Source: Corynebacterium sp. | GTDB lineage: Bacteria; Actinomycetota; Actinomycetes; Mycobacteriales; Mycobacteriaceae | NCBI RefSeq assembly: GCF_030826625.1 | Contig: NZ_JAPJNQ010000008.1 | Location: 1-41,241, forward strand | DNA length: 41,241 bases | Direction of reading: 5' to 3' | Part shown: positions 8,747-16,500 of the stretch, piece by piece | Numbering within the stretch: position 1 is the first letter of the stretch | Layout: each line of letters opens with the position of its first letter | Program-made: the position numbers and the translations under genes | Notes under the pieces: model-generated | Seen by the model: the letters and a program-made list of their open reading frames with translations, nothing else | The model's database searches: none | What the model was told of the DNA's origin: nothing

Positions 8747-9208
8747 ATGAAAACCACCTCGATTCCGTGGCTTGTAGCTACCGGTTTATTCGCTGCAGCT
8801 TGCACTGCTATCGTCGCCTGGCAACTGTACGGGCGCATGCCGTCGGTGCCGGTGCTGGTTTCGATAGCGCTGTGGGCGATGGTTCTCATTTGTGTGATGC
8901 TCGGCCGCCGCGTGTCGAGTTCCCGGGAAGATCACGGCATCGGGATGGACCGCAGCCAACTCGACCCGCTGACTGCTGCCCGGTACTTAGTTTTTGGCCA
9001 GGCCGCGGGATGGACAGGCGCGATTTTGGGTGGCGGTTATGCCGGGATTGCGAGCTATGTGATCCCGAAATCCAGTGAATTGGTTGCCGCTCGCGAAGAC
9101 CTGCCGGCTGTGGTCGCCGCTGCATTGGGCGGGGTGGCGCTGGCTGCTGCAGGTGTCTATTTGGAACGAGCTTGCCAAAACCCGATGCCACCGAACGCGA
9201 GTTTTTAG
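8747..9208 (+). CDS. DUF3180-family membrane protein
   Basis: A 153-residue integral membrane protein with four hydrophobic segments (about 8-25, 33-51, 78-102 and 116-137). In Corynebacterium and Mycobacterium a protein of this kind follows folK, and DUF3180 is my best family call from position and profile. No catalytic motif is visible and the function is unknown. The start at ATG 8747 lies 7 nt after the folK stop; an earlier frame opening at 8690 overlaps folK and adds non-hydrophobic residues. Confidence 0.8.
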   Translation: MKTTSIPWLVATGLFAAACTAIVAWQLYGRMPSVPVLVSIALWAMVLICVMLGRRVSSSREDHGIGMDRSQLDPLTAARYLVFGQAAGWTGAILGGGYAGIASYVIPKSSELVAAREDLPAVVAAALGGVALAAAGVYLERACQNPMPPNASF

Positions 9209-9216
9209 CTAAAGTG

Positions 9217-10521
9217 ATGCCCATGGAGCAGGAGAAAACTTCGAACCCCGCCCGGCGTGGCCAGGTTGATCGTGGCCAGGTTGATCGTGGCCATGCTGGT
9301 CACAGGCCGACTGATCGTGGCCAGGTCGATCGGGGCCAGGTTGGCGTGATCGTTCTGATCGTGTTGGCGGTTATCGCTACCGTCGTCATGCTGCTGTCGA
9401 ATTCCGAGGTCGCGTTGCGTTTGGCGCTGCTGGCGTCGTTGTGGTCCGCGGTCATCGGGTTTTTCCTGGTTACTCGTTATCGTAGGCAGGCGGAATCTGC
9501 GGAGCAGCGGGTGGCAGATCACGAGCGTTTTGTGCGCGAGCAGCAGGAATCGGCGCGCGCAGCGGGAACAGGTGCTGGTGTTCCGGCGCAACAAGTGCTT
9601 GCCGACGGCGGCAGCAACGGCATTGACCCTGAGCGTTTTGAAGAAATGTGGGAGTCGATTCGCGCGGAGCTGTCGGTGATTCGCACGCATTTGGAAGAGT
9701 TGCAGGATCGCGAGTTCGGCTATGAGCCCGCTGCGTTGCAAGCAGAGGCGCGCCGGATCCAGGAGCTGGAGCAGCACACTGAACAGCACACTGCGCAGGC
9801 CGGTTTTAGTGCCGGATTCGGTGCTAGCTCTGGTGCTCCAAGTCGTGATGCGATCGACGGCAAACTGGGGAGCCAGCCGAGCCAGCCGCAGCCAAATCCG
9901 TTGTCTGCGCTGATTAGCGAGCGCGAGCAAGAAAAGCAATCGCAGCGCGCTGAGTACAAGCCTGCAGAAACTGTGAAGGCTGAACCTGCTGCAGCGAAAG
10001 CTGCTGCACCCAAATCTGCTCAACCAAAGCCTTCTGCTTCCACGACGGCTGCTACGAAGTCAGAGTCTGCTCCAGCGGCGAAACCAACTGCGGCACAGCC
10101 CGCTGCAGCGCAGAACACCACTGCGCAGAACCGCACTGGGCAGAACCGCTCTGCGCAGAACCGCACTACGCAAGCTGCCGCAGAGCCACGCCAGCGCTCG
10201 AAGGATCCAGTGTTTGATACCTCCCGCTTCCACGCGGTGCGGTGGGATTCGGTCGGGGAAACCTCCAAGAAGCCGTCTACCTCGGAGAACCAGCAGCCAG
10301 CGTCGGCAAGCGAGAGCTCTGCTGCGGCGGAGGTATCCGCGAGCTCGAACCGACTGCGCCCCTACAATGCTTCTGCACAAGGCTCCGGCTCACACGCCGC
10401 ACCGCAGGAGGCAGCCAGCAGCGCGAGTGGCGAGGATGATAACAGGCCACACCGGCGCCGTCGTGATGAGAACACCTCGGGAATTTCTGTTGCCGAGTTG
10501 CTCAAGCGCACGAAGAAATAA
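9217..10521 (+). CDS. Membrane-anchored low-complexity protein (possibly DUF6779 type)
   Basis: Unrecognised function. The product of about 434 residues has a repeat-rich hydrophilic N-terminus (VDRGQ units), two adjacent membrane segments (about residues 43-82) ending in RYRRQ, a predicted coiled coil (EQRVADHERFVREQQES and the later ELSVIRTHLEELQDRE helix), then a long Ala/Pro/Gln-rich region with AQNRT repeats and a basic end, SVAELLKRTKK. The last motif looks conserved and would be cytoplasmic. The gene occupies the slot of the conserved membrane protein between DUF3180 and panC in related genomes. Starts at GTG 9214, ATG 9217 and ATG 9223 are all possible; none has a clear ribosome site. 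Confidence 0.65.
   Translation: MPMEQEKTSNPARRGQVDRGQVDRGHAGHRPTDRGQVDRGQVGVIVLIVLAVIATVVMLLSNSEVALRLALLASLWSAVIGFFLVTRYRRQAESAEQRVADHERFVREQQESARAAGTGAGVPAQQVLADGGSNGIDPERFEEMWESIRAELSVIRTHLEELQDREFGYEPAALQAEARRIQELEQHTEQHTAQAGFSAGFGASSGAPSRDAIDGKLGSQPSQPQPNPLSALISEREQEKQSQRAEYKPAETVKAEPAAAKAAAPKSAQPKPSASTTAATKSESAPAAKPTAAQPAAAQNTTAQNRTGQNRSAQNRTTQAAAEPRQRSKDPVFDTSRFHAVRWDSVGETSKKPSTSENQQPASASESSAAAEVSASSNRLRPYNASAQGSGSHAAPQEAASSASGEDDNRPHRRRRDENTSGISVAELLKRTKK
9256..9344 (+). repeat. 15-bp in-frame repeats (VDRGQ)
   Basis: CGTGGCCAGGTTGAT occurs twice in tandem, followed by degenerate copies to about 9344. It encodes the N-terminal VDRGQ and TDRGQ units of the 9217-10521 gene. Confidence 0.85.
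10111..10172 (+). repeat. 15-bp in-frame repeats (AQNRT)
   Basis: Four tandem units of about 15 bp of the form GCGCAGAACCGCACT encode AQNTT, AQNRT, GQNRS and AQNRT in the Ala/Gln-rich region of the 9217-10521 gene. Confidence 0.8.
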
Positions 10522-10602
10522 GCAACGCGCGGCGGTAGTTGCTAGCTAGCGCGCACAGAGACCAACACTTCGACTACGAAAGATAAATCAGGTTCGTCGA
10601 TT

Positions 10603-11442
10603 ATGAGTTTTGCTTTCGGGCAAGCCACGCAGTTTGACCTCGCGGAGATCGCGAGGTTTTCGCGTGTCATGCGCACTACCGGAAAATCCTTGCACCTGGT
10701 GGTCCTTGGCCAAGACATGCACGCAGGCCACCGCGTGCTGCTGCGTACCGCGGAACAACTTGGTGTTGCAGTGGCAGCGCTGGAGCTTCCCGACGATGGG
10801 ACACTGGCGCCGGAAACCCTGGAGATCCTGCGGGAATCCGGCGTCGATGCCGTGGTTGCCTATACCCGAAAACCAGGCCAGCCACACAGCCTGTGGCCAC
10901 AAGGCTTGCGCACCCAAATCACCGCCCCGGCGGGTTTGGAAGATCCCGTCGAGCTTGCGCAGGCGCTTACCACCCACCTCAGCCTGGTACACGCCGTGTC
11001 TCCCGAGACGATCGTGGCCGGGGAAAAAGACTACGAATTCTTGCTGCGCCTGCAGCAGGCGGTGACGGATCTGCACCTGCCCGTTAAGGTGCAGGGGGTG
11101 CCGACGGTACGGATGCCCGACGGATTGGCGATGAGCCTGCGTAACACGCAGATCCCAGAAGAATACCGCGAACCTGCCATGGCTTTATCCGCGGCGTTGA
11201 CTGCCGGCGCGCACGTTGCAGAACGCGGCGGGCAGGCAGTTGTGGATACCGCGGCGGAGGTATTGCAGGCCGCCGGAGTGCAACCGGAGTATCTGCAGCT
11301 GCGCGCCCGCGATTTCGGCCCAGCGCCGGAACAGGGCGATGCCCGTTTGCTGGTAGCCGCGAGCTTCGGTGGGGTGCGCTTAGTCGACAACGTCGGGGTG
11401 CCCGTCGGGATTGGTTTCCGCAACTTGGATGGCGAGAATTAG
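10603..11442 (+). CDS. Divergent pantothenate synthetase-like protein
   Basis: PanC joins pantoate and beta-alanine with ATP. The 279-residue product shows the C-terminal half of that family well: a GEKDYEFLLRLQQAV helix, then LPVKVQGVPTVRMPDGLAMSLRN. It keeps a HIGH-type HAGH at 40-43. However, the PTMGALH start of the ATP loop is replaced by LGQDMH, and the FVNPxQF pantoate-binding strand expected after it is not visible. The gene sits where panC sits in mycobacteria, but in C. glutamicum the working panBC operon is elsewhere. It may be an active divergent enzyme or a paralogue with another role, so I leave the symbol out. Confidence 0.75.
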   Translation: MSFAFGQATQFDLAEIARFSRVMRTTGKSLHLVVLGQDMHAGHRVLLRTAEQLGVAVAALELPDDGTLAPETLEILRESGVDAVVAYTRKPGQPHSLWPQGLRTQITAPAGLEDPVELAQALTTHLSLVHAVSPETIVAGEKDYEFLLRLQQAVTDLHLPVKVQGVPTVRMPDGLAMSLRNTQIPEEYREPAMALSAALTAGAHVAERGGQAVVDTAAEVLQAAGVQPEYLQLRARDFGPAPEQGDARLLVAASFGGVRLVDNVGVPVGIGFRNLDGEN

Positions 11443-11512
11443 TTCGCACAGTTCCGCCTAGTTGGCGTAGTCCCGCCAGCGCCGCAGCGGCAAAGCTTGC
11501 CAGCGACGCAAT

Positions 11513-11545
11513 GCTTGCTGACGATTCCAGCTGCCGTCGGCAAGC
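11513..11545. terminator. Hairpin between convergent genes built from the repeated word
   Basis: GCTTGCTGACG (11513-11523) pairs with CGTCGGCAAGC (11535-11545) with a single G-T wobble and an 11-nt loop. It lies between the end of the PanC-like gene (11442) and the end of the minus-strand ArsA gene (11548), as expected for a shared terminator. The following GATTATTT is only weakly T-rich. A further imperfect copy, GCTTGCCAGCGACG, is at 11495. Confidence 0.6.
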
Positions 11546-11547
11546 GA

Positions 11548-12606
11548 TTATTTCTGACGCAAGTGCGTGGCGATCTCTGCTAAAGCGGCCGGGGTGCCGA
11601 CCTCCGAATCCAGCAGCGGCACCTCCGTCACGGCGACGTCCGGCAACCGGCGGTGGAGATCGTCCAGCGCAGCATCTTCTAGGCGCCGACGGTTCGCCAA
11701 AAATCTACCCTGATCGGCCGGTGAGCGCCGGTTGACCACCGCGCCGCCCACGTCAATCCCGGTTTTCGCCAGCTCCGCGTGCAGCTCTGCGGTTTCCATA
11801 ACCGGCACCTTTTCCGCTGTGAGCACCAGGTAAAATACCGCCTGGTTCTGCAGCGCATCCCTCAGCCGCGCAAAACGCTGCTGGCGCTTGTGCAAGATTG
11901 AGCGCAGTTCCTGGTTACGGCGGTCCACTGCGTCCTCGGCAGTGTGCTTCGGATCCATCCCGCGGATCAGCTCGGAAAACCGCTCGGATTTATCCCGTCG
12001 GTTCATCAGCCCCTGTGTCCAGGCATTCATCAACTCTGGCATCGCCAACAGCCGGGAGGTGTGCCCGGACGGGGCGGTATCGAAAATTAAAAAATCGTGG
12101 GTGGAATCTTCCACCACCTGCGCGATTGCCTCGACCATCGCTGCTTCATGGGTGCCGGGAGAATTCCGCGCCAAATCCAGGTGCTTGGCCACCTCGCCGT
12201 GCAGGCGCTCAGGCATCATCCGGCGCATGGTGTCTTCTACCTGTGCAATATGCGCTTCGGTGGTCGCTGCCGGATCCAGCTCCAGCAAGTGCAGGTTCTT
12301 ACTCGCTGTCGCGGCCACACCACGCGCGCCGACGGATTGTTCCCACATATGCCCCAGGTTGTGCGCAGGGTCAGTGGAAACCAATTGCACGCGGTAGCCG
12401 TCTTCGGCTAGCCCGAGGGCAACCGCCGAAGCGATCGTAGACTTTCCGACGCCACCCTTGCCACCGAAAAACACGATGCGCGGCTGGTTTGCACCGTTAG
12501 CTTGGGCCCGGGCCCGGTTGCTACCACGAGCCGTGCCCCCAGCGCGAGCACCGCTTCGGGTGAGGCCGCCGCCGTCGGCAAGCGCTTTGATCTGCTCTAA
12601 CAGCAT
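11548..12606 (-). CDS. ArsA/Get3-like ATPase
   Basis: Single-domain ATPase of the ArsA/GET3 family, 352 residues. It has the deviant P-loop FFGGKGGVGKSTIAS, the switch STDPAHNLG and the IFDTAPSGHTSRLL signature. The N-terminal 50 residues are low-complexity (Gly/Ala/Arg). ATG 12606 has a perfect GGAGGA site 5-6 nt upstream and overlaps the end of the cory-CC-star gene by 10 nt, so a longer frame reaching 12654 is rejected. It is the third gene of the cstA operon. True arsenical pumps sit beside arsB and arsR, which are absent here. A role in maturation or energising of the CstA system is suggested by context only. Confidence 0.85.
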   Translation of the reverse strand: MLLEQIKALADGGGLTRSGARAGGTARGSNRARAQANGANQPRIVFFGGKGGVGKSTIASAVALGLAEDGYRVQLVSTDPAHNLGHMWEQSVGARGVAATASKNLHLLELDPAATTEAHIAQVEDTMRRMMPERLHGEVAKHLDLARNSPGTHEAAMVEAIAQVVEDSTHDFLIFDTAPSGHTSRLLAMPELMNAWTQGLMNRRDKSERFSELIRGMDPKHTAEDAVDRRNQELRSILHKRQQRFARLRDALQNQAVFYLVLTAEKVPVMETAELHAELAKTGIDVGGAVVNRRSPADQGRFLANRRRLEDAALDDLHRRLPDVAVTEVPLLDSEVGTPAALAEIATHLRQK

Positions 12607-12860
12607 TGGATCTCCTCCAAAGGCGAGCGCAACATCCCCATGCGGCGGTGCCAAGCATGGAAATCCTCATAGATGATCGGCAACAACTCCAAGGTATAAA
12701 AACTCGCCGGGTTCGGAATTCTCAGGGCCTCGGACATCACGAGCAGCTGGAACAGATCGTCTTCTTCCTGCCGCGCGCGGGCAAACGTCGCCCGGTACGG
12801 CGCAGAGTAGAACTCGTTGAGGCCTTGGCCGAAGGCTTTCAGCTTGTCGACGATGGACAT
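12597..12860 (-). CDS. cory-CC-star small protein
   Basis: An 87-residue protein ending in Cys-Cys-stop, matching the actinobacterial family called cory-CC-star. It is rich in aromatic and charged residues (LNEFYSAPYRATFARARQEEDD, then YEDFHAWHRRMGML) and has no membrane segment. It lies 36 nt after cstA and overlaps the ArsA-like gene by 10 nt. The start at 12860 is preceded by AGGAAC. In E. coli the small partners of CstA and BtsT (YbdD and YjiX) also end in CC, so this may be their functional counterpart. That parallel is my inference. Confidence 0.85.
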   Translation of the reverse strand: MSIVDKLKAFGQGLNEFYSAPYRATFARARQEEDDLFQLLVMSEALRIPNPASFYTLELLPIIYEDFHAWHRRMGMLRSPLEEIQCC

Positions 12861-12896
12861 GGTGCGTTCCTGGTCTTCATTAAATGCTGAGGTTTT

Positions 12897-14618
12897 CTAT
12901 TTGCCACGTTTGATGGCTTGGACCTGTGGCAGTGGGGCATCGGAATCGTCGTCAGTCCACACCACCTTCGGGGTGTTGTGCGCGCGGCGGTAGGCTGCGG
13001 TGGCTTCGATGACCACCCAGACCGCGCATACCAGAATCACGACGTCGATAAGCACGAGCAGCCAATTGCCGTCGGAAACGAAGGTGCCCAGCTGTGAGAT
13101 GGCAGCCCACAGGGAAGCGACCATGACGAAGATCGCCGGGACGACCACCATCCAGGATGGGCGACGCAGGTGTGCCAGGATGATCGCGATGATCGACAGC
13201 GACAGCGCCGCCATGATCTGGTTGGTGGTGCCGAATAGCGGCCACAGCGTCATGCCGCCGGAGCCGTCGGCGCCCGCGGAGAAGGTGAGCACGAGGGCGA
13301 TGCCGACCGCGATGATGGTGGCGGAGAATGCTTTCAGGCGTACCCCGGCGACTTCGGCGATTTCTTGGACCACCAGGCGCTGCAGACGCACGCCGGTATC
13401 CATGGTGGTGGCGGCGAATAGCACTGCCATCGTCGCCAAGATCGTCGTCGAAATGCCCACCGGAATGCCCAGGCCAGCGTTGACAATGTTGGTGCCGCCC
13501 TCGACGAAGGCGTTGATGCCGCCTTCGTTGAATGCGCTGTAGATTTCTTCCCATTCCGCCAGCGACTGGAAACCGGCCGAGACCGCGATGATGGTACCGA
13601 GCGCAAGCAGACCCTCGCCGACGGCGCCGAAGTAACCGACGAAGCGAGAATCGGTTTCTTTTTCCAGCTGCTTGGACGAGGTGCCTGACGAGACCATGCC
13701 GTGGAAACCAGAGATGGCACCGCAGGCGATGGTGACGAACAGCAGCGGCCACATCGAGGGGGTGCCTTCAGGCACGTTTGTGTTCAGCGTCGGAGCAACG
13801 ATCGACGGTGCGGAGATCAGCATGGAGCCGTACAGGATGCCCAGTGCGATGAACAGTTGCAGGCCGTTGATGTAGTCGCGTGGCTGCAGCAAGACCCACA
13901 CTGGCAGCAGTGAGGCGATGGCGGCGTAGACGAACAGCAGGATGATCCACACGCCGTTAGCAGGGATGCCCCAGACGGATTCCGGGAGTGCGATAGGGAA
14001 ACGGTCGCCAATGAGAACCAGTGCGTACAGCGCAATTACGCCGAGCAAGGAAACCACCGGCAGGTTCCATTGCATGCGGTAGACGGCCTGGCCGATCAGT
14101 AGCGCGACGACGATCGCGCCCCAGGTGGGGATGACGGCAGAAGGGTTGGCGATGAGCAGGTTGGAGATGACGACGGCGAAGGCGGCGACGACCATCAGCA
14201 ACAGCAAGAAGATGACGACGAGGAATAAGTTGCGCCCGCGTTTACCGATATAGCGTCCGGATAGTGTGCCGATGGACTGGCCGCGGTGACGCTGCGAAGC
14301 CCACAAAATACCCATGTCATGCATACCGGCGATGAAGATGGTGCCCAGGGTGACCCACAAGAAGGCCGGCAGCCAGCCCCAGATGATGGCGACGGCAGGA
14401 CCGACGATGGGGGCGGCACCGGCGACGGAGGTGAAGTGGTGACCCCAGAGCACGAATTTGTTCGTCGGCACGTAGTCCACGCCGTCGTTCATGGCGTGAG
14501 CTGGGGTTTTATATCGTTCGGAAAGCTGGAAAATGCTTTTACCGAGGAATTTCGAGTAGATGAGGTATCCACCGATGATCATCGCGAGTCCGATGACAAC
14601 TAAATACAGTGAGTTCAC
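12897..14618 (-). CDS. cstA: Carbon starvation protein A (pyruvate/peptide transporter family)
   Basis: Integral membrane transporter of the CstA family; E. coli members import pyruvate and have been linked to peptide use on carbon starvation. The 573-residue product contains the conserved segments YKTPAHAMNDGVDYVPTNK, HHFTSVAGAAPIVGPAVA, FHGMVSSGTSSKQLEKE and GLFGTTNQ-like LFGTTNQIMAALSL, with over a dozen hydrophobic spans. It is shorter than E. coli CstA (about 700). The GTG at 14618 has an AGGAGG site upstream and gives an N-terminal membrane segment. It is the first gene of a cstA / cory-CC-star / ArsA operon and diverges from lysS. Confidence 0.96.
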   Translation of the reverse strand: MNSLYLVVIGLAMIIGGYLIYSKFLGKSIFQLSERYKTPAHAMNDGVDYVPTNKFVLWGHHFTSVAGAAPIVGPAVAIIWGWLPAFLWVTLGTIFIAGMHDMGILWASQRHRGQSIGTLSGRYIGKRGRNLFLVVIFLLLLMVVAAFAVVISNLLIANPSAVIPTWGAIVVALLIGQAVYRMQWNLPVVSLLGVIALYALVLIGDRFPIALPESVWGIPANGVWIILLFVYAAIASLLPVWVLLQPRDYINGLQLFIALGILYGSMLISAPSIVAPTLNTNVPEGTPSMWPLLFVTIACGAISGFHGMVSSGTSSKQLEKETDSRFVGYFGAVGEGLLALGTIIAVSAGFQSLAEWEEIYSAFNEGGINAFVEGGTNIVNAGLGIPVGISTTILATMAVLFAATTMDTGVRLQRLVVQEIAEVAGVRLKAFSATIIAVGIALVLTFSAGADGSGGMTLWPLFGTTNQIMAALSLSIIAIILAHLRRPSWMVVVPAIFVMVASLWAAISQLGTFVSDGNWLLVLIDVVILVCAVWVVIEATAAYRRAHNTPKVVWTDDDSDAPLPQVQAIKRGK

Positions 14619-14636
14619 CGCTGTAGCCTCCTGTGT

Positions 14637-14671
14637 AGTTCAAGGTTGCGTGCGCGCAGTTCAAGGTTGCG
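14637..14671. repeat. Direct repeat in the cstA leader
   Basis: AGTTCAAGGTTGCG occurs at 14637-14650 and again at 14658-14671, 21 bp apart (two helical turns), just upstream of the cstA ribosome site. It could be an operator pair or leader RNA element; it has no match to a site I know. Confidence 0.5.
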
Positions 14672-14737
14672 CTCGTGCGCGAGAATCGTGCTAAAAATAC
14701 CGGGCTGCCTGTTTCGGCCATCACGCCAAGAGTTACC

Positions 14738-14753
14738 CGTGTATCGCATCACA
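14738..14753. promoter_or_regulatory. Possible weak GlxR-type site
   Basis: CGTGTATCGCATCACA matches 8 of the 10 half-site bases of the corynebacterial cAMP-receptor (GlxR) consensus TGTGA-N6-TCACA but lacks the central TA. It is in the cstA-lysS divergent gap, a sensible place for carbon control of cstA. Weak evidence. Confidence 0.25.
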
Positions 14754-14827
14754 GATATTGTCGCATGAGAGTAGCAAAATACTGTTATTCGGGGTTGCTG
14801 GGCTTATCTTTTGCGGCAGTTTTCGAC

Positions 14828-14833
14828 TACCCT
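14828..14833 (+). promoter_or_regulatory. -10 box of lysS, leaderless-type
   Basis: TACCCT is followed by 7 nt and then GTG 14841. This spacing predicts transcription starting on the start codon and decides in favour of GTG 14841 over the upstream in-frame ATG at 14811. Confidence 0.55.
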
Positions 14834-14840
14834 GGGCCGG

Positions 14841-16484
14841 GTGAGTCAGCAGAAAAATTCCCCCGATGCCCCTGATAGCCTGCCGGAACAGTTGCGTATC
14901 CGGCGGGAAAAGCGCCAACGTTTGCTTGACCGTGGTGAACAGGCTTACCCGGTTGCAGTAGAACGCACCATGAGTCTTGCCGAGTTGCGCAAGGCCTACG
15001 TTGTGGTGCAGCCGGAAGCAGACGCCGACGGTGCTAGCGCTCCTAACGGTGCAGCCAACAACCAAGAGGCGGGCGAGCAGCCGCAGGTCACCCGCGAAAA
15101 CGGCGTGACTTATATCCAGCCGGGTGGAGATTCCGGCGACGAGGTGGCTATCGCCGGGCGCCTGTTGTTCAAGCGCGATACCGGCAAGCTGTGTTTCGCC
15201 ACCCTGCAAGACGGTGACGGCACCCAGGTGCAGGCGATGCTCTCGCTGGCTGAGGTAGGCAAGGAAGCGCTGGATGCGTGGAAGGCTGACGTCGACATGG
15301 GCGATTTCGTCGCCGTGCAAGGTCGGGTTATTTCTTCCCGACGCGGCGAGCTGTCCGTGTTCGTGAAGTCTTGGCAGATGGCGTCGAAGTCGATCCGCCC
15401 GTTGCCGGTCTCGTTCGCGGAGATGGCGGAAGATACCCGCGTGCGCCAGCGCTATAACGACCTGATCGTGCGCAAAGAAGCCCGTGAGAATGCGATGACC
15501 CGCGTCAAGGTCATCCGTGCGCTGCGCAATTACTTGGAAGGTCAGGATTTCGTCGAGATCGAAACCCCGATGCTGCAAACCCAGCACGGTGGAGCGGCCG
15601 CGCGCCCATTCGTCACCCACTCGAACGCGCTGGATCTTGATCTCTACCTGCGTATTGCCCCAGAGTTGTTCTTGAAGCGCGCCGTCGTCGGCGGTATTGA
15701 TCGCGTTTTCGAAATTAACCGTAACTTCCGTAATGAGGGGATTGACCGCTCGCACTCGCCGGAGTTCGCGATGCTGGAAACCTACCAGGCTTGGGGCGAT
15801 TACAACACCGGCGCGACGATGATTCGCGAGGCCGTGCAATATATTGCGCAGGAAGTTTTCGGTTCTCAGGTGGTCACGCTTGCCGACGGTACTGAGTATG
15901 ATTTCTCCGGCGAATGGCCAGAAATCGAAATGTATCCTTCGTTGAACGAGGCGCTGGCGCGCAAGTTCCCGGGCCAGCCTGAAGTTACCGTCGACTCGTC
16001 TGTTGAGGAATTGCTAGAGATCGCCGATGTCATCGGCCTGCAGGTTCCGAAAGACGGCGGCTGGCAGCACGGCAAGTTGGTTGAAGAAATCTGGGAGTTG
16101 TTGTGTGAAGACCAGTTGGACGGCCCAATCTTTGTCAAGGACTTCCCGGTTGAGACTTCGCCGTTGACCCGCGATCACCGCTCGAAGCCGAAGGTCACCG
16201 AGAAGTGGGACCTTTATGTGCGTGGTTTCGAATTGGCGACCGGCTACTCCGAGTTGATCGACCCTGTGATCCAGCGTGAGCGATTCGAAGACCAGGCCCG
16301 TTTGGCTGCCGGTGGCGATGAAGAAGCCATGGTCTTGGATGAGGAATTCTTGGCTGCCATGGAACAAGGCATGCCACCAACAGCTGGTACTGGCATGGGC
16401 ATCGACCGTTTGTTGATGGCGCTGACTGGTTTGGGTATTCGCGAAACGGTGCTTTTCCCGATCGTGAAGCCAGAACAAAGCTAG
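14841..16484 (+). CDS. lysS: Lysyl-tRNA synthetase, class II
   Basis: Charges tRNA-Lys. The 547-residue product has an N-terminal OB-fold (GRLLFKRDTGKLCFATLQDGDG), class II motif 2 (RNFRNEGIDRSHSPEFAMLE) and motif 3 (GTGMGIDRLLMALTG). It carries an unusual acidic, Ala/Gly-rich insert of about 35 residues (about 55-90) just before the OB-fold; most bacterial LysRS lack it. GTG 14841 is chosen from the leaderless -10 box. The C-terminal end VLFPIVKPEQS is normal, and no MprF/LysX fusion is present. Confidence 0.97.
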   Translation: MSQQKNSPDAPDSLPEQLRIRREKRQRLLDRGEQAYPVAVERTMSLAELRKAYVVVQPEADADGASAPNGAANNQEAGEQPQVTRENGVTYIQPGGDSGDEVAIAGRLLFKRDTGKLCFATLQDGDGTQVQAMLSLAEVGKEALDAWKADVDMGDFVAVQGRVISSRRGELSVFVKSWQMASKSIRPLPVSFAEMAEDTRVRQRYNDLIVRKEARENAMTRVKVIRALRNYLEGQDFVEIETPMLQTQHGGAAARPFVTHSNALDLDLYLRIAPELFLKRAVVGGIDRVFEINRNFRNEGIDRSHSPEFAMLETYQAWGDYNTGATMIREAVQYIAQEVFGSQVVTLADGTEYDFSGEWPEIEMYPSLNEALARKFPGQPEVTVDSSVEELLEIADVIGLQVPKDGGWQHGKLVEEIWELLCEDQLDGPIFVKDFPVETSPLTRDHRSKPKVTEKWDLYVRGFELATGYSELIDPVIQRERFEDQARLAAGGDEEAMVLDEEFLAAMEQGMPPTAGTGMGIDRLLMALTGLGIRETVLFPIVKPEQS

Positions 16485-16500
16485 CGGGCGCCACAAAAGC

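Noticed and set aside
11548..12606. Arsenite pump ATPase (ArsA) of an ars operon
   Set aside because: No arsB, arsR or arsD nearby and the gene is coupled to cory-CC-star and cstA instead.
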